A stretch of DNA of 64,000 bases from positions 90,675-154,674 of the forward strand of contig NZ_FRCP01000007.1 of assembly GCF_900142955.1 (NCBI RefSeq), written 5' to 3'. Of the stretch, positions 26,581 through 34,833 are shown in pieces (within the stretch, counting starts at the first letter, position 1; every line of letters begins with the position of its first letter). Origin of the DNA: Anaerosporobacter mobilis DSM 15930. GTDB lineage: Bacteria > Bacillota > Clostridia > Lachnospirales > Lachnospiraceae. The notes under the pieces were generated by a model. That model was not told where the DNA came from. It did no database searches and saw only the letters and a program-made list of their open reading frames with translations. A program made the translations under genes and the position numbers.

Positions 26581-27261
26581 TTAAGACTCAATAGCAATCT
26601 TTCGTATTGCATCCTTATTAACAATCTCAACTTTTCCACGTTCTAATATAACAAAACCTTCTTTTTGAAAATATTTCAACATTCTAGAAACTACCTCTCT
26701 GGCACTTCCTAATTCTTTTGCTATTTCGTCATGCGTAACCACTAAAGAGCTTTCATTGGTCCTAATCACTTCATCATACAGATAACTGGCTAGACGTTTA
26801 TCGAAACTTAAGAAAAGTATCTGCTGCATGGACCACATAACACTCGAGAATTTTTCTGTGGTTTGTTTATATATAAAGTTCTGAACATATACATTATCTT
26901 CTGATACACGATTTAGATAAGACGAATTCGTTACAACAAGTGTACTATCTCTCGTAGCTTCAATGAAAACATCAAACGTTATCTCATCCATTATACAAGA
27001 AGTTGCTAATGTGCACGTTTCTCCTTCATCAATTCGGTATAAGGTGACTTCTTTTCCATTTTCTGATTGAATAAAGACACGTAATTGTCCCTTATAAACT
27101 GTCAACATTCCAAAACATTGGCCCATTGGATCATGTACAAACTGTCCCTTTTTGAAGTTACTAAGAAATGAATTTTGTATATATTCTTCTTTCTGTGAAT
27201 CCGTTATACGATTCCAGAAAGGGAATGTACGATTAAAATATTGTTGAAAATTAAATTCCAT
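26581..27261 (-). CDS. Crp/Fnr family transcription regulator
   Basis: Residues 20-140 form the cyclic-nucleotide-type beta-barrel (GMLTVYKGQLRVFIQSENGK) and 165-220 the winged helix, with LVVTHDEIAKELGSAREVVSRMLKYFQ as the recognition region. It has 226 residues. Cysteines at about 49, 83 and 90 (the last two in ETCTLATSC) may respond to redox state or bind a cofactor; no ligand can be assigned. It sits 159 bases upstream of the sulfur-redox fusion in the same direction, so the fusion is its likely target. Confidence 0.9.
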   Translation of the reverse strand: MEFNFQQYFNRTFPFWNRITDSQKEEYIQNSFLSNFKKGQFVHDPMGQCFGMLTVYKGQLRVFIQSENGKEVTLYRIDEGETCTLATSCIMDEITFDVFIEATRDSTLVVTNSSYLNRVSEDNVYVQNFIYKQTTEKFSSVMWSMQQILFLSFDKRLASYLYDEVIRTNESSLVVTHDEIAKELGSAREVVSRMLKYFQKEGFVILERGKVEIVNKDAIRKIAIES

Positions 27262-27291
27262 ATCTTACTCCTTAAATATACTATTTATAAA

Positions 27292-27786
27292 TTATTCAGT
27301 TATCAATTGTTTTATCTGTTCTTTCGTAACAACATTTTCTTGATTTACTCTAATGATATCTTCTGCGACCTTTTCCTCTAATTCAGCCTTTTTAAGAGAA
27401 CCTTCTAACTCTTTTTCTAAATCTTCTTTTTCTAAACGTTCTTTTTTAGTTAGATCTTTTTCTGCTTTAATTTCCTTGTATATACGCTGTTTCTCTTCTC
27501 GTTCTTTAAGCACTTTGATTCGCTCTTTCAGTTCTTCTTTGATCTGGTCGATTGAAGTATCTATTTTGGTTATAAGAGTATCCCACTCCTTTTGAGTCAT
27601 ATCACAAGACCCAATCGGATAACTAGGCTCTCCATTTTCCAGACGATTCTCTACCAATGCAGAATAGTTCTTCATTGCCTTATTAAAGGATTCTTCCACC
27701 TCACTAACATCCACTTTCTGCGATTCAGCTTTTTTAGATAAGGAATTCCTATAATGAGTATTTGATATAACTTGATTTATTGCCAC
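27292..27786 (-). CDS. Coiled-coil protein of unknown function
   Basis: About 164 residues if translation starts at the GTG at 27786 (encoded VAINQVISNT, read as Met) behind AGGGG; a GTG 27 bases further upstream is possible. The second half is a long charged coiled coil (ELKERIKVLKEREEKQRIYK onward) rich in Glu and Lys. The middle carries GEPSYPIGSCDMTQKEWDTL. No membrane segment or signal peptide is seen. I do not recognise the family. It precedes the Crp/Fnr gene by 30 bases and may be cotranscribed with it. Confidence 0.65.
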   Translation of the reverse strand: MAINQVISNTHYRNSLSKKAESQKVDVSEVEESFNKAMKNYSALVENRLENGEPSYPIGSCDMTQKEWDTLITKIDTSIDQIKEELKERIKVLKEREEKQRIYKEIKAEKDLTKKERLEKEDLEKELEGSLKKAELEEKVAEDIIRVNQENVVTKEQIKQLITE

Positions 27787-27888
27787 CTTACACCTACCCC
27801 TTCCTATAGCCACAACGTTATTAATTTGATACCGTCTTTGACCTTGTTAAAGTATTCTTTACATACTTTATCGGATTCGTATTATAAT

Positions 27889-28911
27889 TTATAAAGCTTT
27901 TCCAGCTAATACCTCTACATAATCTTTGTAATTATCCTTTAGTAATTTAGGTGTATTTAAACCGTATGGGCATCTTGCTGAACAACGACCACAATTAATA
28001 CATTTTTCAATTCGCTTCATCTTTGCTTGCACTTCTTTGGTTAACTGCAATTCAACTGGAGAACGACGTAACAATAATGACATTCTTGCACAGTTATTGA
28101 TTTCTATTCCAACCGGACATGGCATACAATACCCACAACCACGACAAAAATTACTCGCTAGTTCCTTCTGGTCCTTTTCAATTACCGCTTTAATCTCCTC
28201 TGTCATGGTAGGTGGATTATCGATATAGCTTATGAATTCATCGAGCTCTGTCTCTTTTTGTATACCCCATATCGGTAAAACGTGATCGTATAGATCTTGA
28301 TACGCGTATGCTGCTTTAGAATTCGTAATTAATCCCCCTGATAATGCTTTCATTGCGATAAATCCTATATTATTTTCTTTACAACGACTTACTAGTTTGC
28401 GTTCTTCTTTGGTAGCAAGATAATTGAACGGAAATTGTAGAGTCTCATATAACTCGGAATCTATTGCCTCCTTCGCAACTGCTAATCGGTGATTCGTAAT
28501 ACCTATATGACGAATCTGTCCTTGTTCTTTTGCTTCTAACATTGCTTCATATAAACCAGTTCCGTCTCCTGGTTTTGGGCAAAAGGATGGGTTATGGAAT
28601 TGATACAAATCGATATAATCTGTCTTTAACAACGATAAACTTGTACTCAAGTCTTTCCAGAAAGTTTTTGCATCAGTAGCAGCTGTTTTCGTTGCAATAT
28701 AAATCTTATCTCTAACATCTGATAAAGACTCACCAATCTTTGCTTCACTATCTGTATAAAATCTTGCTGTATCATAGAATGTAATTCCGTGCTCGTATGC
28801 TTTTCTTAGTAAGTTGCCAGCATCTTCATTGCTTACTCGTTGAATTGGTAGTGCTCCAAAACCATTCTTGTTTACAGTTATCCCTGTTTTACCTAATGTA
28901 ACCATTGACAT
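27889..28911 (-). CDS. Aldo/keto reductase with a ferredoxin-type [4Fe-4S] domain
   Basis: Residues 1-230 are an AKR barrel: VTLGKTGITVNKNGFGALPI, FYDTARFYTDSEAKIGESL with the catalytic Asp/Tyr, and later HIGITNHRLAVAKEAI. The C-terminal part has CRGCGYCMPCPVGIEI and a full 4Fe-4S motif CINCGRCSARCPYGL. Such fusions probably link NAD(P)H-dependent reduction to iron-sulfur electron carriers, but the substrate is unknown. It has 340 residues and a consensus promoter 170 bases upstream. Confidence 0.92.
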   Translation of the reverse strand: MSMVTLGKTGITVNKNGFGALPIQRVSNEDAGNLLRKAYEHGITFYDTARFYTDSEAKIGESLSDVRDKIYIATKTAATDAKTFWKDLSTSLSLLKTDYIDLYQFHNPSFCPKPGDGTGLYEAMLEAKEQGQIRHIGITNHRLAVAKEAIDSELYETLQFPFNYLATKEERKLVSRCKENNIGFIAMKALSGGLITNSKAAYAYQDLYDHVLPIWGIQKETELDEFISYIDNPPTMTEEIKAVIEKDQKELASNFCRGCGYCMPCPVGIEINNCARMSLLLRRSPVELQLTKEVQAKMKRIEKCINCGRCSARCPYGLNTPKLLKDNYKDYVEVLAGKAL

Positions 28912-28971
28912 AATACTGATTCTCCCTTTTATGTTCTATTCTCAATATATAAACTTTCTGAAGCTTATTAA

Positions 28972-29050
28972 ACCTTCACCAAAAGCTAACTACTATGTTC
29001 AACTAAAAACCCACTATCGCAACGCTGAAGTTAGGACCCTTGACACCCTA
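28972..29050. repeat. Diverged remnant of the palindromic intergenic element
   Basis: AGCTAACTACTATGTTCAAC, then AAAAACCCACTATCGC, aligns with the inverted right half of the 199-bp elements (which read AGCTAACTGCTATATTCAAC, then AAAAACCCGCTCTCGC). It ends with TTGACACCC, shared with the element at 15282-15399. It lies in the predicted leader of the aldo/keto reductase. Confidence 0.55.
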
Positions 29051-29078
29051 AGCAGTTTTTAGTTTAATCTACATAACT

Positions 29079-29107
29079 ACTATAAGATTTCTATCTTCAC
29101 CTGTCAA
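29079..29107 (-). promoter_or_regulatory. Promoter of the aldo/keto reductase gene
   Basis: On the minus strand TTGACA (29107-29102), 17-base spacer, TATAGT (29084-29079). The transcript would pass through the repeat remnant at 28972-29050. Confidence 0.75.
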
Positions 29108-29140
29108 TCTTTCTGTAACAATATGATTCAAAGGTCAAAA

Positions 29141-29177
29141 AATCGGCCAATTGTACTTTCATAACAATTGACCGATT
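29141..29177 (-). terminator. Terminator of the two-component operon
   Basis: AATCGGCCAATTGT and ACAATTGACCGATT, 14-base arms with one mismatch, then TTTTTTGACC on the minus strand; 5 bases after the kinase stop codon. Confidence 0.85.
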
Positions 29178-29182
29178 CTAAG

Positions 29183-30565
29183 TTACTTAGCTGGAAAACG
29201 AAAGAAGAAGGTACTACCAACCCCAAGTTCACTCTCTCCCCATACCTCTGCGTGGTGTACATTTGCAATCCATCTTACCATAGCTAAACCAAGGCCAAGA
29301 CTTCCTTCTTCTTTAGCCGTTCTTGAAGGATCTACTTGATAGAATCTTCTCCAGATCTTTTCCTTGTTCTCTTCTGCTATTCCAATTCCATCATCACTTA
29401 CATATCCAACAAGAGATTCGTTATCCGTTCCTCTGTTTTCTCTATACAAAGCTATCTCTATATTACCAGATTCTTTCCCGTAATTAATAGCATTCATTAT
29501 AAGATTCATGAAGAAACGCATTAACAATGTTTCCTCTCCTTTTATCGCAATCCCCTCTTCGATCATGGCATGTACATTGATATTCTTCTTCTGTGCTCTT
29601 TCTCTTGCATCTTCAACAATTACTTCTAGCAAATCACTTAGATTGACCCATTCTAATTGTATTTTGTTTGAATCCATATCACTTCTAGCAAGTAATAATA
29701 ATTGCCCTATAAGATTAGACATGCGTACTGTTTGTAGATGTATGCTTTCTAAAGCCTCTTTTGTCTCTTTCCTATTATCAAATTCCATTGCATATTCACA
29801 CTGGGATAATATAACACTTACTGGAGTTCGAAGTTCATGAGATACATCCGCAGTAAATTGCTTTTCTCTCTCAAACGAATCTTCTAGACGTTCAAACATC
29901 TGATCAAACAGTCTACCTAATCGATATAATTCATCCTCTCCCTCCCCTAGATTCACACGTTTACTAAGATCATTCCCACTGGTTATCTGTTCAACCGTTT
30001 TACTCATCTGTTTTACTGGATTGAAGGCTCGTTTCGTTAGAATATATCCTCCTACAATCGCAATTATAATAATAATCGGTGCTAATATCAATAAAACCAG
30101 AACGTTAACATGGGTACGCCCCACATTCGTTGATGTTGGCATCATACCACGAATGGTTACTATTCCATAACCCGGTACTTCTTGTATCATATCGTAGACA
30201 TACCAGTCCTCCGATAGTGAGATTTTCCTGAGTTTTTGATTAACAAATGACAAAGTAGAACCAACTTCTCTAGGAAGAAATCCATGAATCAGCTTTTCAT
30301 TACTATTAAATATTGATATATAGATACCTTTTTCAACAAAATCGACGTCTTCATCTATCTCAAGTTGTCCTTCCTCATATTCAATCTCCTGAGAAACTTC
30401 TTGTACCTTATTGATAAGCATTTCTTTTGATGAATTACTCAGTATTCGTTCACTTACAAGATACGTAACAGAAACTATTATCAAAGCCATAATACAAAGA
30501 AAAGCAGTATACCAAAGCGTTACTTTCCATATTATGGATATCCTTTTTCTATGCATCTTACTCAT
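29183..30565 (-). CDS. Sensor histidine kinase
   Basis: Membrane-bound kinase of a two-component system. Membrane segments lie at about 13-36 and 153-175 and flank an extracytoplasmic sensor of some 115 residues. A HAMP domain follows at 176-230. The phosphoacceptor is His243 in VSHELRTPVSVI. The ATPase core has NLIMNAINYGKE (N box), DDGIGIAEENKEKIWRRFYQ (G1/F) and GSLGLGLAMV (G2). The start at 30565 is chosen for GAGG six bases upstream; it overlaps the response-regulator stop (ATGAGTAA), which couples translation. Confidence 0.94.
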   Translation of the reverse strand: MSKMHRKRISIIWKVTLWYTAFLCIMALIIVSVTYLVSERILSNSSKEMLINKVQEVSQEIEYEEGQLEIDEDVDFVEKGIYISIFNSNEKLIHGFLPREVGSTLSFVNQKLRKISLSEDWYVYDMIQEVPGYGIVTIRGMMPTSTNVGRTHVNVLVLLILAPIIIIIAIVGGYILTKRAFNPVKQMSKTVEQITSGNDLSKRVNLGEGEDELYRLGRLFDQMFERLEDSFEREKQFTADVSHELRTPVSVILSQCEYAMEFDNRKETKEALESIHLQTVRMSNLIGQLLLLARSDMDSNKIQLEWVNLSDLLEVIVEDARERAQKKNINVHAMIEEGIAIKGEETLLMRFFMNLIMNAINYGKESGNIEIALYRENRGTDNESLVGYVSDDGIGIAEENKEKIWRRFYQVDPSRTAKEEGSLGLGLAMVRWIANVHHAEVWGESELGVGSTFFFRFPAK

Positions 30566-31241
30566 GATTTGCCTCATCTCTAAGCACGTATCCTGCTCCT
30601 CGTATGGTGTGTATTAATTTAGGTTCAAAATCTTGATCAATTTTCTTACGAAGATAGCGAATATATACATCGATTACGTTCGAACCTCCTTCATAATCAA
30701 AATTCCAGATATGTTGTTCTATCTTTGCCCTGCTTAATACAACACCTTGATTTCTTATCATATATTCTAAAACGGAAAACTCTTTGCTTGATAAAGGAAT
30801 AACAGTTTCCCCTCTCTTCACAATTCGCGTATCACAATCAACACTTAGATTAGCTACAGCGAAAACATTCGTTACTTCATCGATACTCCTTCTTGTTAAA
30901 ACCCGTACTCTTGCTAATAGTTCATCGAATGCGAAGGGCTTTACCAAATAATCATCAGCACCACTATCAAGTCCCATTACACGGTCTTCAATAGCATCTT
31001 TAGCTGTTAATAACAATACTGGAGTTTTATCACGCTTCTTTCGTAGCGTTCTTACAACATCTAAACCATTCATCTTGGGCATCATGATATCAAGCAAAAT
31101 TACATCATATTCGCCCATTCTCATATAATCAAGTGCCTCTTCACCATCATAACATGTATCAACACTATAACCTGCCTTATTAAGTCTCTTAACAATTATC
31201 GAATTCAAGTCTCTCTCATCTTCAACTACTAATATTCTCAT
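30558..31241 (-). CDS. OmpR/PhoB family response regulator
   Basis: Receiver domain at 1-115 with Asp51 in VILLDIMMPKMNG, acidic pocket VVEDERD and Lys in LLVKPFAFDELLARV. The C-terminal winged helix includes LSSKEFSVLEYMIRNQGVVLSR and VIDVYIRYLRKKID. It has 227 residues. It is cotranscribed with the sensor kinase and diverges from a secreted-protein gene whose promoter carries an 11-base direct repeat of the type this family binds. Confidence 0.95.
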   Translation of the reverse strand: MRILVVEDERDLNSIIVKRLNKAGYSVDTCYDGEEALDYMRMGEYDVILLDIMMPKMNGLDVVRTLRKKRDKTPVLLLTAKDAIEDRVMGLDSGADDYLVKPFAFDELLARVRVLTRRSIDEVTNVFAVANLSVDCDTRIVKRGETVIPLSSKEFSVLEYMIRNQGVVLSRAKIEQHIWNFDYEGGSNVIDVYIRYLRKKIDQDFEPKLIHTIRGAGYVLRDEANHE

Positions 31242-31323
31242 ATGAAATCCTTCAGCCTTCTTCTTTAATCAGATCAGTATACACAAAATCGTGATGTAAA
31301 CTTGTACCAAATAATTTATATAT

Positions 31324-31358
31324 CTTTTAATATTCTTTTAATGTTTAGATTTTATACT
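31324..31358 (+). promoter_or_regulatory. Promoter with an 11-bp direct repeat (putative response-regulator site)
   Basis: CTTTTAAT occurs at 31324-31331 and 31335-31342, exactly 11 bases apart, followed by TATACT at 31353-31358. The repeats occupy the -35 region and no good -35 hexamer is present. This is the usual layout of promoters activated by OmpR/PhoB regulators, and such a regulator is encoded divergently 80 bases away. Confidence 0.6.
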
Positions 31359-31416
31359 AAGCAAGTAACAAAACAACAAAATAATAAAACTATTCAAAAG
31401 GAAGGTAAGATAAACT

Positions 31417-32118
31417 ATGAAAAAATCTCTAAGTACAAAAGTATTAGCATTAGCAGCAATCGCTACAATCGGTGTAGGTTCTCAAGTAGCTTTTTCATAT
31501 GCAGAAAACACCAAATTCACTACAGCGACTAAAACAACCTCTAATATAAGTGTTAAATCTGTGGAATACGATTACGATGAAAAAGATGACTCTATCGAAA
31601 TCGATTTTTCAACAAGAATTAATCTTAGCTCTTCTGCTAAGGCAAGTGTAAAAGATGATTCTGGTAAGACCTATAAAACATTTATAGAAGAATCGGATGA
31701 AAACGAAATTGACTTAGACGTAGCTAGTTTAAAAGCTGACAAGAGTTATACGGTAACTATTACTGGTATTAAGAATGAAACAGAATCTGAATACGGTACT
31801 TTAACAATCACATTCAGCATTCCAAAAGCATCAACTAATCTCGTAGAGGAAGTAGATTTTGATAGCGAAGATAACGAAGTTTCATTTGATTTTAGTAAGA
31901 AAGTAAAATATAACAATCCTAATGTTACTATAACCAGTGAAGATGGATCAAAAACGTATAATGCAACCATTATTGAAAAAGAAAATGATGAGTTAAGTGT
32001 AAGGGTGAATGACCTTAAAGAAGGAAACACTTACAAATACAGTATTACTGGTATAACTGAGAAATCATCTGGTAATTCCAAAACTCTAACAGGTGATTTT
32101 GTTGCCTTAGAGGACTAA
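31417..32118 (+). CDS. Secreted protein with two Ig-like repeat domains
   Basis: A 233-residue exported protein. The signal peptide is KKSLSTKVLALAAIATIGVG..SYAEN with likely cleavage near residue 30. Two similar beta-rich units follow, at about 47-135 and 140-230. They share patterns such as SVEYDYDEKDDSIEIDFSTR with EVDFDSEDNEVSFDFSKK and KSYTVTITGI with NTYKYSITGI, so an internal duplication is clear. The domains resemble bacterial Ig/fibronectin-like modules and are acidic. AAAGGAAGG precedes the ATG. Divergent placement suggests control by the adjacent two-component system. Function unknown; adhesion or envelope stress are plausible. Confidence 0.85.
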   Translation: MKKSLSTKVLALAAIATIGVGSQVAFSYAENTKFTTATKTTSNISVKSVEYDYDEKDDSIEIDFSTRINLSSSAKASVKDDSGKTYKTFIEESDENEIDLDVASLKADKSYTVTITGIKNETESEYGTLTITFSIPKASTNLVEEVDFDSEDNEVSFDFSKKVKYNNPNVTITSEDGSKTYNATIIEKENDELSVRVNDLKEGNTYKYSITGITEKSSGNSKTLTGDFVALED

Positions 32119-32131
32119 TTTATTAAAAAAG

Positions 32132-32172
32132 CCTTAGAATTCGATTCTTTGAAGAGACGAATTCTAAGGTTT
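32132..32172 (+). terminator. Terminator of the secreted-protein gene
   Basis: CCTTAGAATTCG and CGAATTCTAAGG, perfect 12-base arms, then TTTTT. Confidence 0.92.
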
Positions 32173-32180
32173 TTCTTATA

Positions 32181-32379
32181 TTCTCAAACTTCGCACATAA
32201 GCAACTTCGCTTAGAGTAGATAATTGCTATATTCATAAGAAAAACTATCTGAACACGTCAGCACTTGATTGAGCAACGCGAAATCTTAGTACTGCTACGT
32301 GTGAAGCTAAGCGAGAGCGGGTTTTTCGTTGAATATAGCAGTTAGCTACTCCTCAAAACCTTCATGTGCGAAGTTTGAG
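32181..32379. repeat. Palindromic 199-bp intergenic element, full copy A (MITE-like)
   Basis: Perfect 16-base terminal inverted repeats (CTCAAACTTCGCACAT at 32183 and its complement ending at 32379). The two halves are imperfectly complementary over most of the length, so the unit can fold into one long hairpin. TTATA at 32176-32180 and 32380-32384 is an exact 5-base direct repeat, consistent with target-site duplication. It has no open frame. The right duplication overlaps the stop codon of the zinc-ribbon gene. Nearly identical to the copy at 33763-33961. Confidence 0.85.
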
Positions 32380-32751
32380 TTATAATTTTTTACCACACTT
32401 AGGGCAATATTCATAGTCAGCTTCTGTACTGGTAAAACCACAATAATTACAATGTTTTATTTGATTTTCTTGTTGATGTGCAAAGCGAATCTTATCGAAG
32501 TTAATTTCTGTTACTGTTCCTTGTTCAATTGCTTTACCTAATTCTTTATCAATCTCTGTGGTAGCTCCACAACAACGCATTCGTATGTAATACCTCTTAT
32601 TCCACTTAAACAACGGAATAAAGAAAAACATAAAATATGTATACGTCATGAACACATCCGCATGACCGTATTTGCCACAACATTTGCATACAATTAATTG
32701 ATCAAAAACTAGTCTTTTTTCTTTTTGGCTAATTCCAAATATCAAAAACAT
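32380..32751 (-). CDS. Zinc-ribbon membrane protein of unknown function
   Basis: A 123-residue protein with a first metal site CKCCGKYGHADV and a CCG motif at about 60. A hydrophobic stretch, TYFMFFFIPLFKWNKRYYI, is followed by a C-terminal zinc ribbon CNYCGFTSTEADYEYCPKCG. The pattern is that of zinc-ribbon proteins of Firmicutes with no defined role. The stop codon is formed at the junction with the inserted 199-bp element, so the original C-terminus may have been altered by that insertion. Confidence 0.75.
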   Translation of the reverse strand: MFLIFGISQKEKRLVFDQLIVCKCCGKYGHADVFMTYTYFMFFFIPLFKWNKRYYIRMRCCGATTEIDKELGKAIEQGTVTEINFDKIRFAHQQENQIKHCNYCGFTSTEADYEYCPKCGKKL

Positions 32752-32834
32752 GATTACCTCCCAGGGCTAACTTCTTATATATTAATAAAACATAACTAAG
32801 CGTAAAAATCAATAAAATTATGTAACAAAATAAA

Positions 32835-32880
32835 AAGACCTAGCATTAGTTATTATAATAATGCCGAGCCTTTTTTCAAC
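32835..32880 (-). terminator. Probable terminator of the DUF3783 gene
   Basis: AAAAGACCTAGCATTA and TAATGCCGAGCCTTTT form an imperfect stem with a T run on the minus strand; 21 bases after the stop. Confidence 0.6.
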
Positions 32881-32900
32881 CATCTTAAAAATATTAGTAA

Positions 32901-33263
32901 TTATTTTCTATTCTCATAAGCCTTTCGTTCCATCTCCATCTCTTCATACATATGGAACACATCCCATGTTCGGTTCACCGCTGTCATGACTGCTTTATAA
33001 GTCATAGGAATTTTAGCTGCTCTCATCTTCTGCAACATGGTATTAAAGTGACTCTCTGTAAAATCACAGAAAACCATAAGGCTTCCTTCTGGTGCTTCTC
33101 CTTCATATACAATATCTTCTTCCTCTTTATCGTAACCTGCAAGTTTACCTAATGTCTGTTTAAACTGGGATACCTCTACTTCAACAACTTTAATATGCAT
33201 AGGTGTAGCTATTTTTCTAATATTTGTGGCTTCTTTTGATTGGAATAACAAAATCTTTTCCAT
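32901..33263 (-). CDS. DUF3783 domain protein
   Basis: A 120-residue cytosolic protein starting MEKILLFQSKEATNIRKIAT. The segment SLMVFCDFTESHFNTMLQKMRAAKIP..KAVMTAVNRTWDV is the DUF3783 core seen in Clostridia. The family has no assigned role. GGAGGAATG lies just ahead of the ATG. It begins 165 bases after the DUF503 gene ends, with a hairpin between. Confidence 0.8.
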   Translation of the reverse strand: MEKILLFQSKEATNIRKIATPMHIKVVEVEVSQFKQTLGKLAGYDKEEEDIVYEGEAPEGSLMVFCDFTESHFNTMLQKMRAAKIPMTYKAVMTAVNRTWDVFHMYEEMEMERKAYENRK

Positions 33264-33314
33264 ATATTCATTCCTCCTATACGACTGTTTCTCTCATATT
33301 TCTTTTCATATCAA

Positions 33315-33348
33315 AACAGTTGAAAGCACTAATCTGCCTTCAACTGTT
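33315..33348 (-). terminator. Hairpin after the DUF503 gene
   Basis: AACAGTTGAA and TTCAACTGTT, 10-base perfect arms; T run weak. Confidence 0.5.
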
Positions 33349-33427
33349 ATTGTTTAGTTTAATTACATTATATACTACTGCGCGCTATACGTCCACAGTT
33401 AAGAAAACTAACATAATTTATTAACTA

Positions 33428-33715
33428 CTAAAATACTGCTTTATCTTTCACAACATCGATAATCTCAGCATCTGTGTTTTTTTCAACATAGAGAAGAATC
33501 TCTTCCATACGTTCTTCTAAGTGCCTTTCATCTAAAGTCATACCAACGACTCCTATAACAACAATCTGATGGATATCTTGTTCGGCTATCTCTCCTACTG
33601 ATACATTAAAATGGTTTCTTATCTTCTTAACAATACTTTGTACTATCATTCTCTTTTCTTTTAATGAGTGTACCCAAATAGCTCGTAATTTTATTTCTAA
33701 CGCAAATACCTTCAT
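33428..33715 (-). CDS. DUF503 (YlxP-like) protein
   Basis: A 95-residue protein with the DUF503 pattern: LRAIWVHSLKEKRMIVQSIVKKIRNHFNVSVGEI and a middle VVIGVVGMTLDERHLEERMEEIL. Members often sit in the nusA-infB-rbfA region and are thought to be RNA-related, but this copy is isolated. AAAGGAG precedes the ATG. The assignment is good; function is not known. Confidence 0.88.
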   Translation of the reverse strand: MKVFALEIKLRAIWVHSLKEKRMIVQSIVKKIRNHFNVSVGEIAEQDIHQIVVIGVVGMTLDERHLEERMEEILLYVEKNTDAEIIDVVKDKAVF

Positions 33716-33762
33716 AGTAATGCCTACTCCTTTCGTTGCTTAAAGATCCTCATATAGTAATA

Positions 33763-33961
33763 TACTCAAACTTCTCACATAAAAAACATTACTTAGAGTA
33801 GATAATTGCTATATTCATAAGAAAAACTATCTGAGCACGTCAGCACTTGATTGAGCAACGCGAAATCTTAGTACTGCTACGTGTGAAGCTAAGCGAGAGC
33901 GGGTATTTCGTTGAATATAGCAGTTAGCTACTCTTCAAAATCTTCAAGTGCGAAGTTTGAG
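33763..33961. repeat. Palindromic 199-bp intergenic element, full copy B (MITE-like)
   Basis: Same length, orientation and ends as copy A, with only scattered differences (for example ATAAAAAACATTACTTAG in place of ATAAGCAACTTCGCTTAG). TAATA at 33758-33762 and 33962-33966 is an exact 5-base direct repeat. Different AT-rich duplications at the two copies argue for separate insertions of a mobile unit rather than a local duplication. No transposase is encoded in the window. Confidence 0.85.
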
Positions 33962-33996
33962 TAATATACCAGTTGGATTAAAACAATTCCAGTAAA

Positions 33997-34284
33997 TTAC
34001 GCCATACTAACATGTGATTCAAGGATTTCACCTAATGCATTACCGCTACTAGAATGGCATCTTACAACATTCGCGTTGTTTTTCTCTGCTTCTGCCACAG
34101 CACATTTCACCATCTTATGGGATACTGTATTGGTAAACAATACAATTAAATCTGGCTTACCAATCTGTTCTCTTAAATTGCTTGTCATCTGTGTGAACAC
34201 TTTAGCTTTGCAATTGTATGTTTTACATATTTTCTTATATTGACAGACCATCCGGTCATGTCCTCCAATTATAACAATACTCAT
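33997..34284 (-). CDS. DUF2325 domain protein
   Basis: A 95-residue protein with a Rossmann-like start SIVIIGGHDRMVCQYKKIC and LREQIGKPDLIVLFTNTVSHKMVK, the DUF2325 signature. Cysteines in MVCQYKKICKTYNCK could be redox-active. The ATG at 34284 is chosen because AAGGAGG is placed eight bases upstream. It follows the flavodoxin gene by 42 bases and the DUF3793 gene lies before that, so the three probably form one redox- or iron-linked unit. Confidence 0.85.
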   Translation of the reverse strand: MSIVIIGGHDRMVCQYKKICKTYNCKAKVFTQMTSNLREQIGKPDLIVLFTNTVSHKMVKCAVAEAEKNNANVVRCHSSSGNALGEILESHVSMA

Positions 34285-34326
34285 ATAATTCACCTCCTTA
34301 GTTACGATCAAGTTCCTTTACTTTCC

Positions 34327-34770
34327 TTATATTGATGCTAATTTTTTACCAAGGTTTCTGCAAGCTTCTAAAACTGTATCATCAGGTGTATCTTGGCATA
34401 TGATACCTTCTTCATCTACGATAGTTGCACCTGCATTCCTCATACGATCTTCCCAGTCACGCATCCACTGACCATCGCCCCATCCATAAGAACCGAATAA
34501 AGCAATTTGTTTACCAGCAGCATATTTCTCCACTTGTGATACGAAAGGTTCCATCTCACACTCTTCTAATACCTCATCTCCCATAGCAGGACAACCAAGA
34601 GCAAATACACTAGCATCTTTTAATTCTTCTATATCCATATTAGATACTTCTACTACTTCAGCTTCCTTACCATATTCTTGACTAGCATTCGTTATACCTT
34701 CTCCTATTGCTTCTGCCATAGCCTCTGTATTTCCTGTTTGTGACCAATATACAACTGTTATTTTATTCAT
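34327..34770 (-). CDS. Flavodoxin
   Basis: FMN electron carrier of 147 residues that can replace ferredoxin under iron limitation. The phosphate-binding loop is VVYWSQTGNTEAMA. The isoalloxazine-binding loops are around LGCPAMGDEVLEE and FGSYGWGDGQWM. AAAGGAGAATAAGT precedes the ATG. Flanked by DUF2325 and DUF3793 genes, an arrangement that suggests a common response. Confidence 0.95.
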   Translation of the reverse strand: MNKITVVYWSQTGNTEAMAEAIGEGITNASQEYGKEAEVVEVSNMDIEELKDASVFALGCPAMGDEVLEECEMEPFVSQVEKYAAGKQIALFGSYGWGDGQWMRDWEDRMRNAGATIVDEEGIICQDTPDDTVLEACRNLGKKLASI

Positions 34771-34833
34771 ACTTATTCTCCTTTTAAATGATTATTATTA
34801 GTCATTTGTAATATTCTTTGTAATGCAATATTA

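Noticed and set aside
31302..31532. Plus-strand frame of 76 codons in the divergent promoter region
   Set aside because: It crosses the promoter and overlaps the secreted-protein gene in another frame.
32181..33961. CRISPR or tandem repeat array
   Set aside because: Only two long copies 1.4 kb apart with genes between, plus truncated copies elsewhere; no spacer-repeat pattern.
34787..34808. Fur box between DUF3793 and flavodoxin genes
   Set aside because: AAATGATTATTATTAGTCATTT has only 6-base arms, weak match to the Fur consensus, and lies inside the operon; it may be a weak hairpin.
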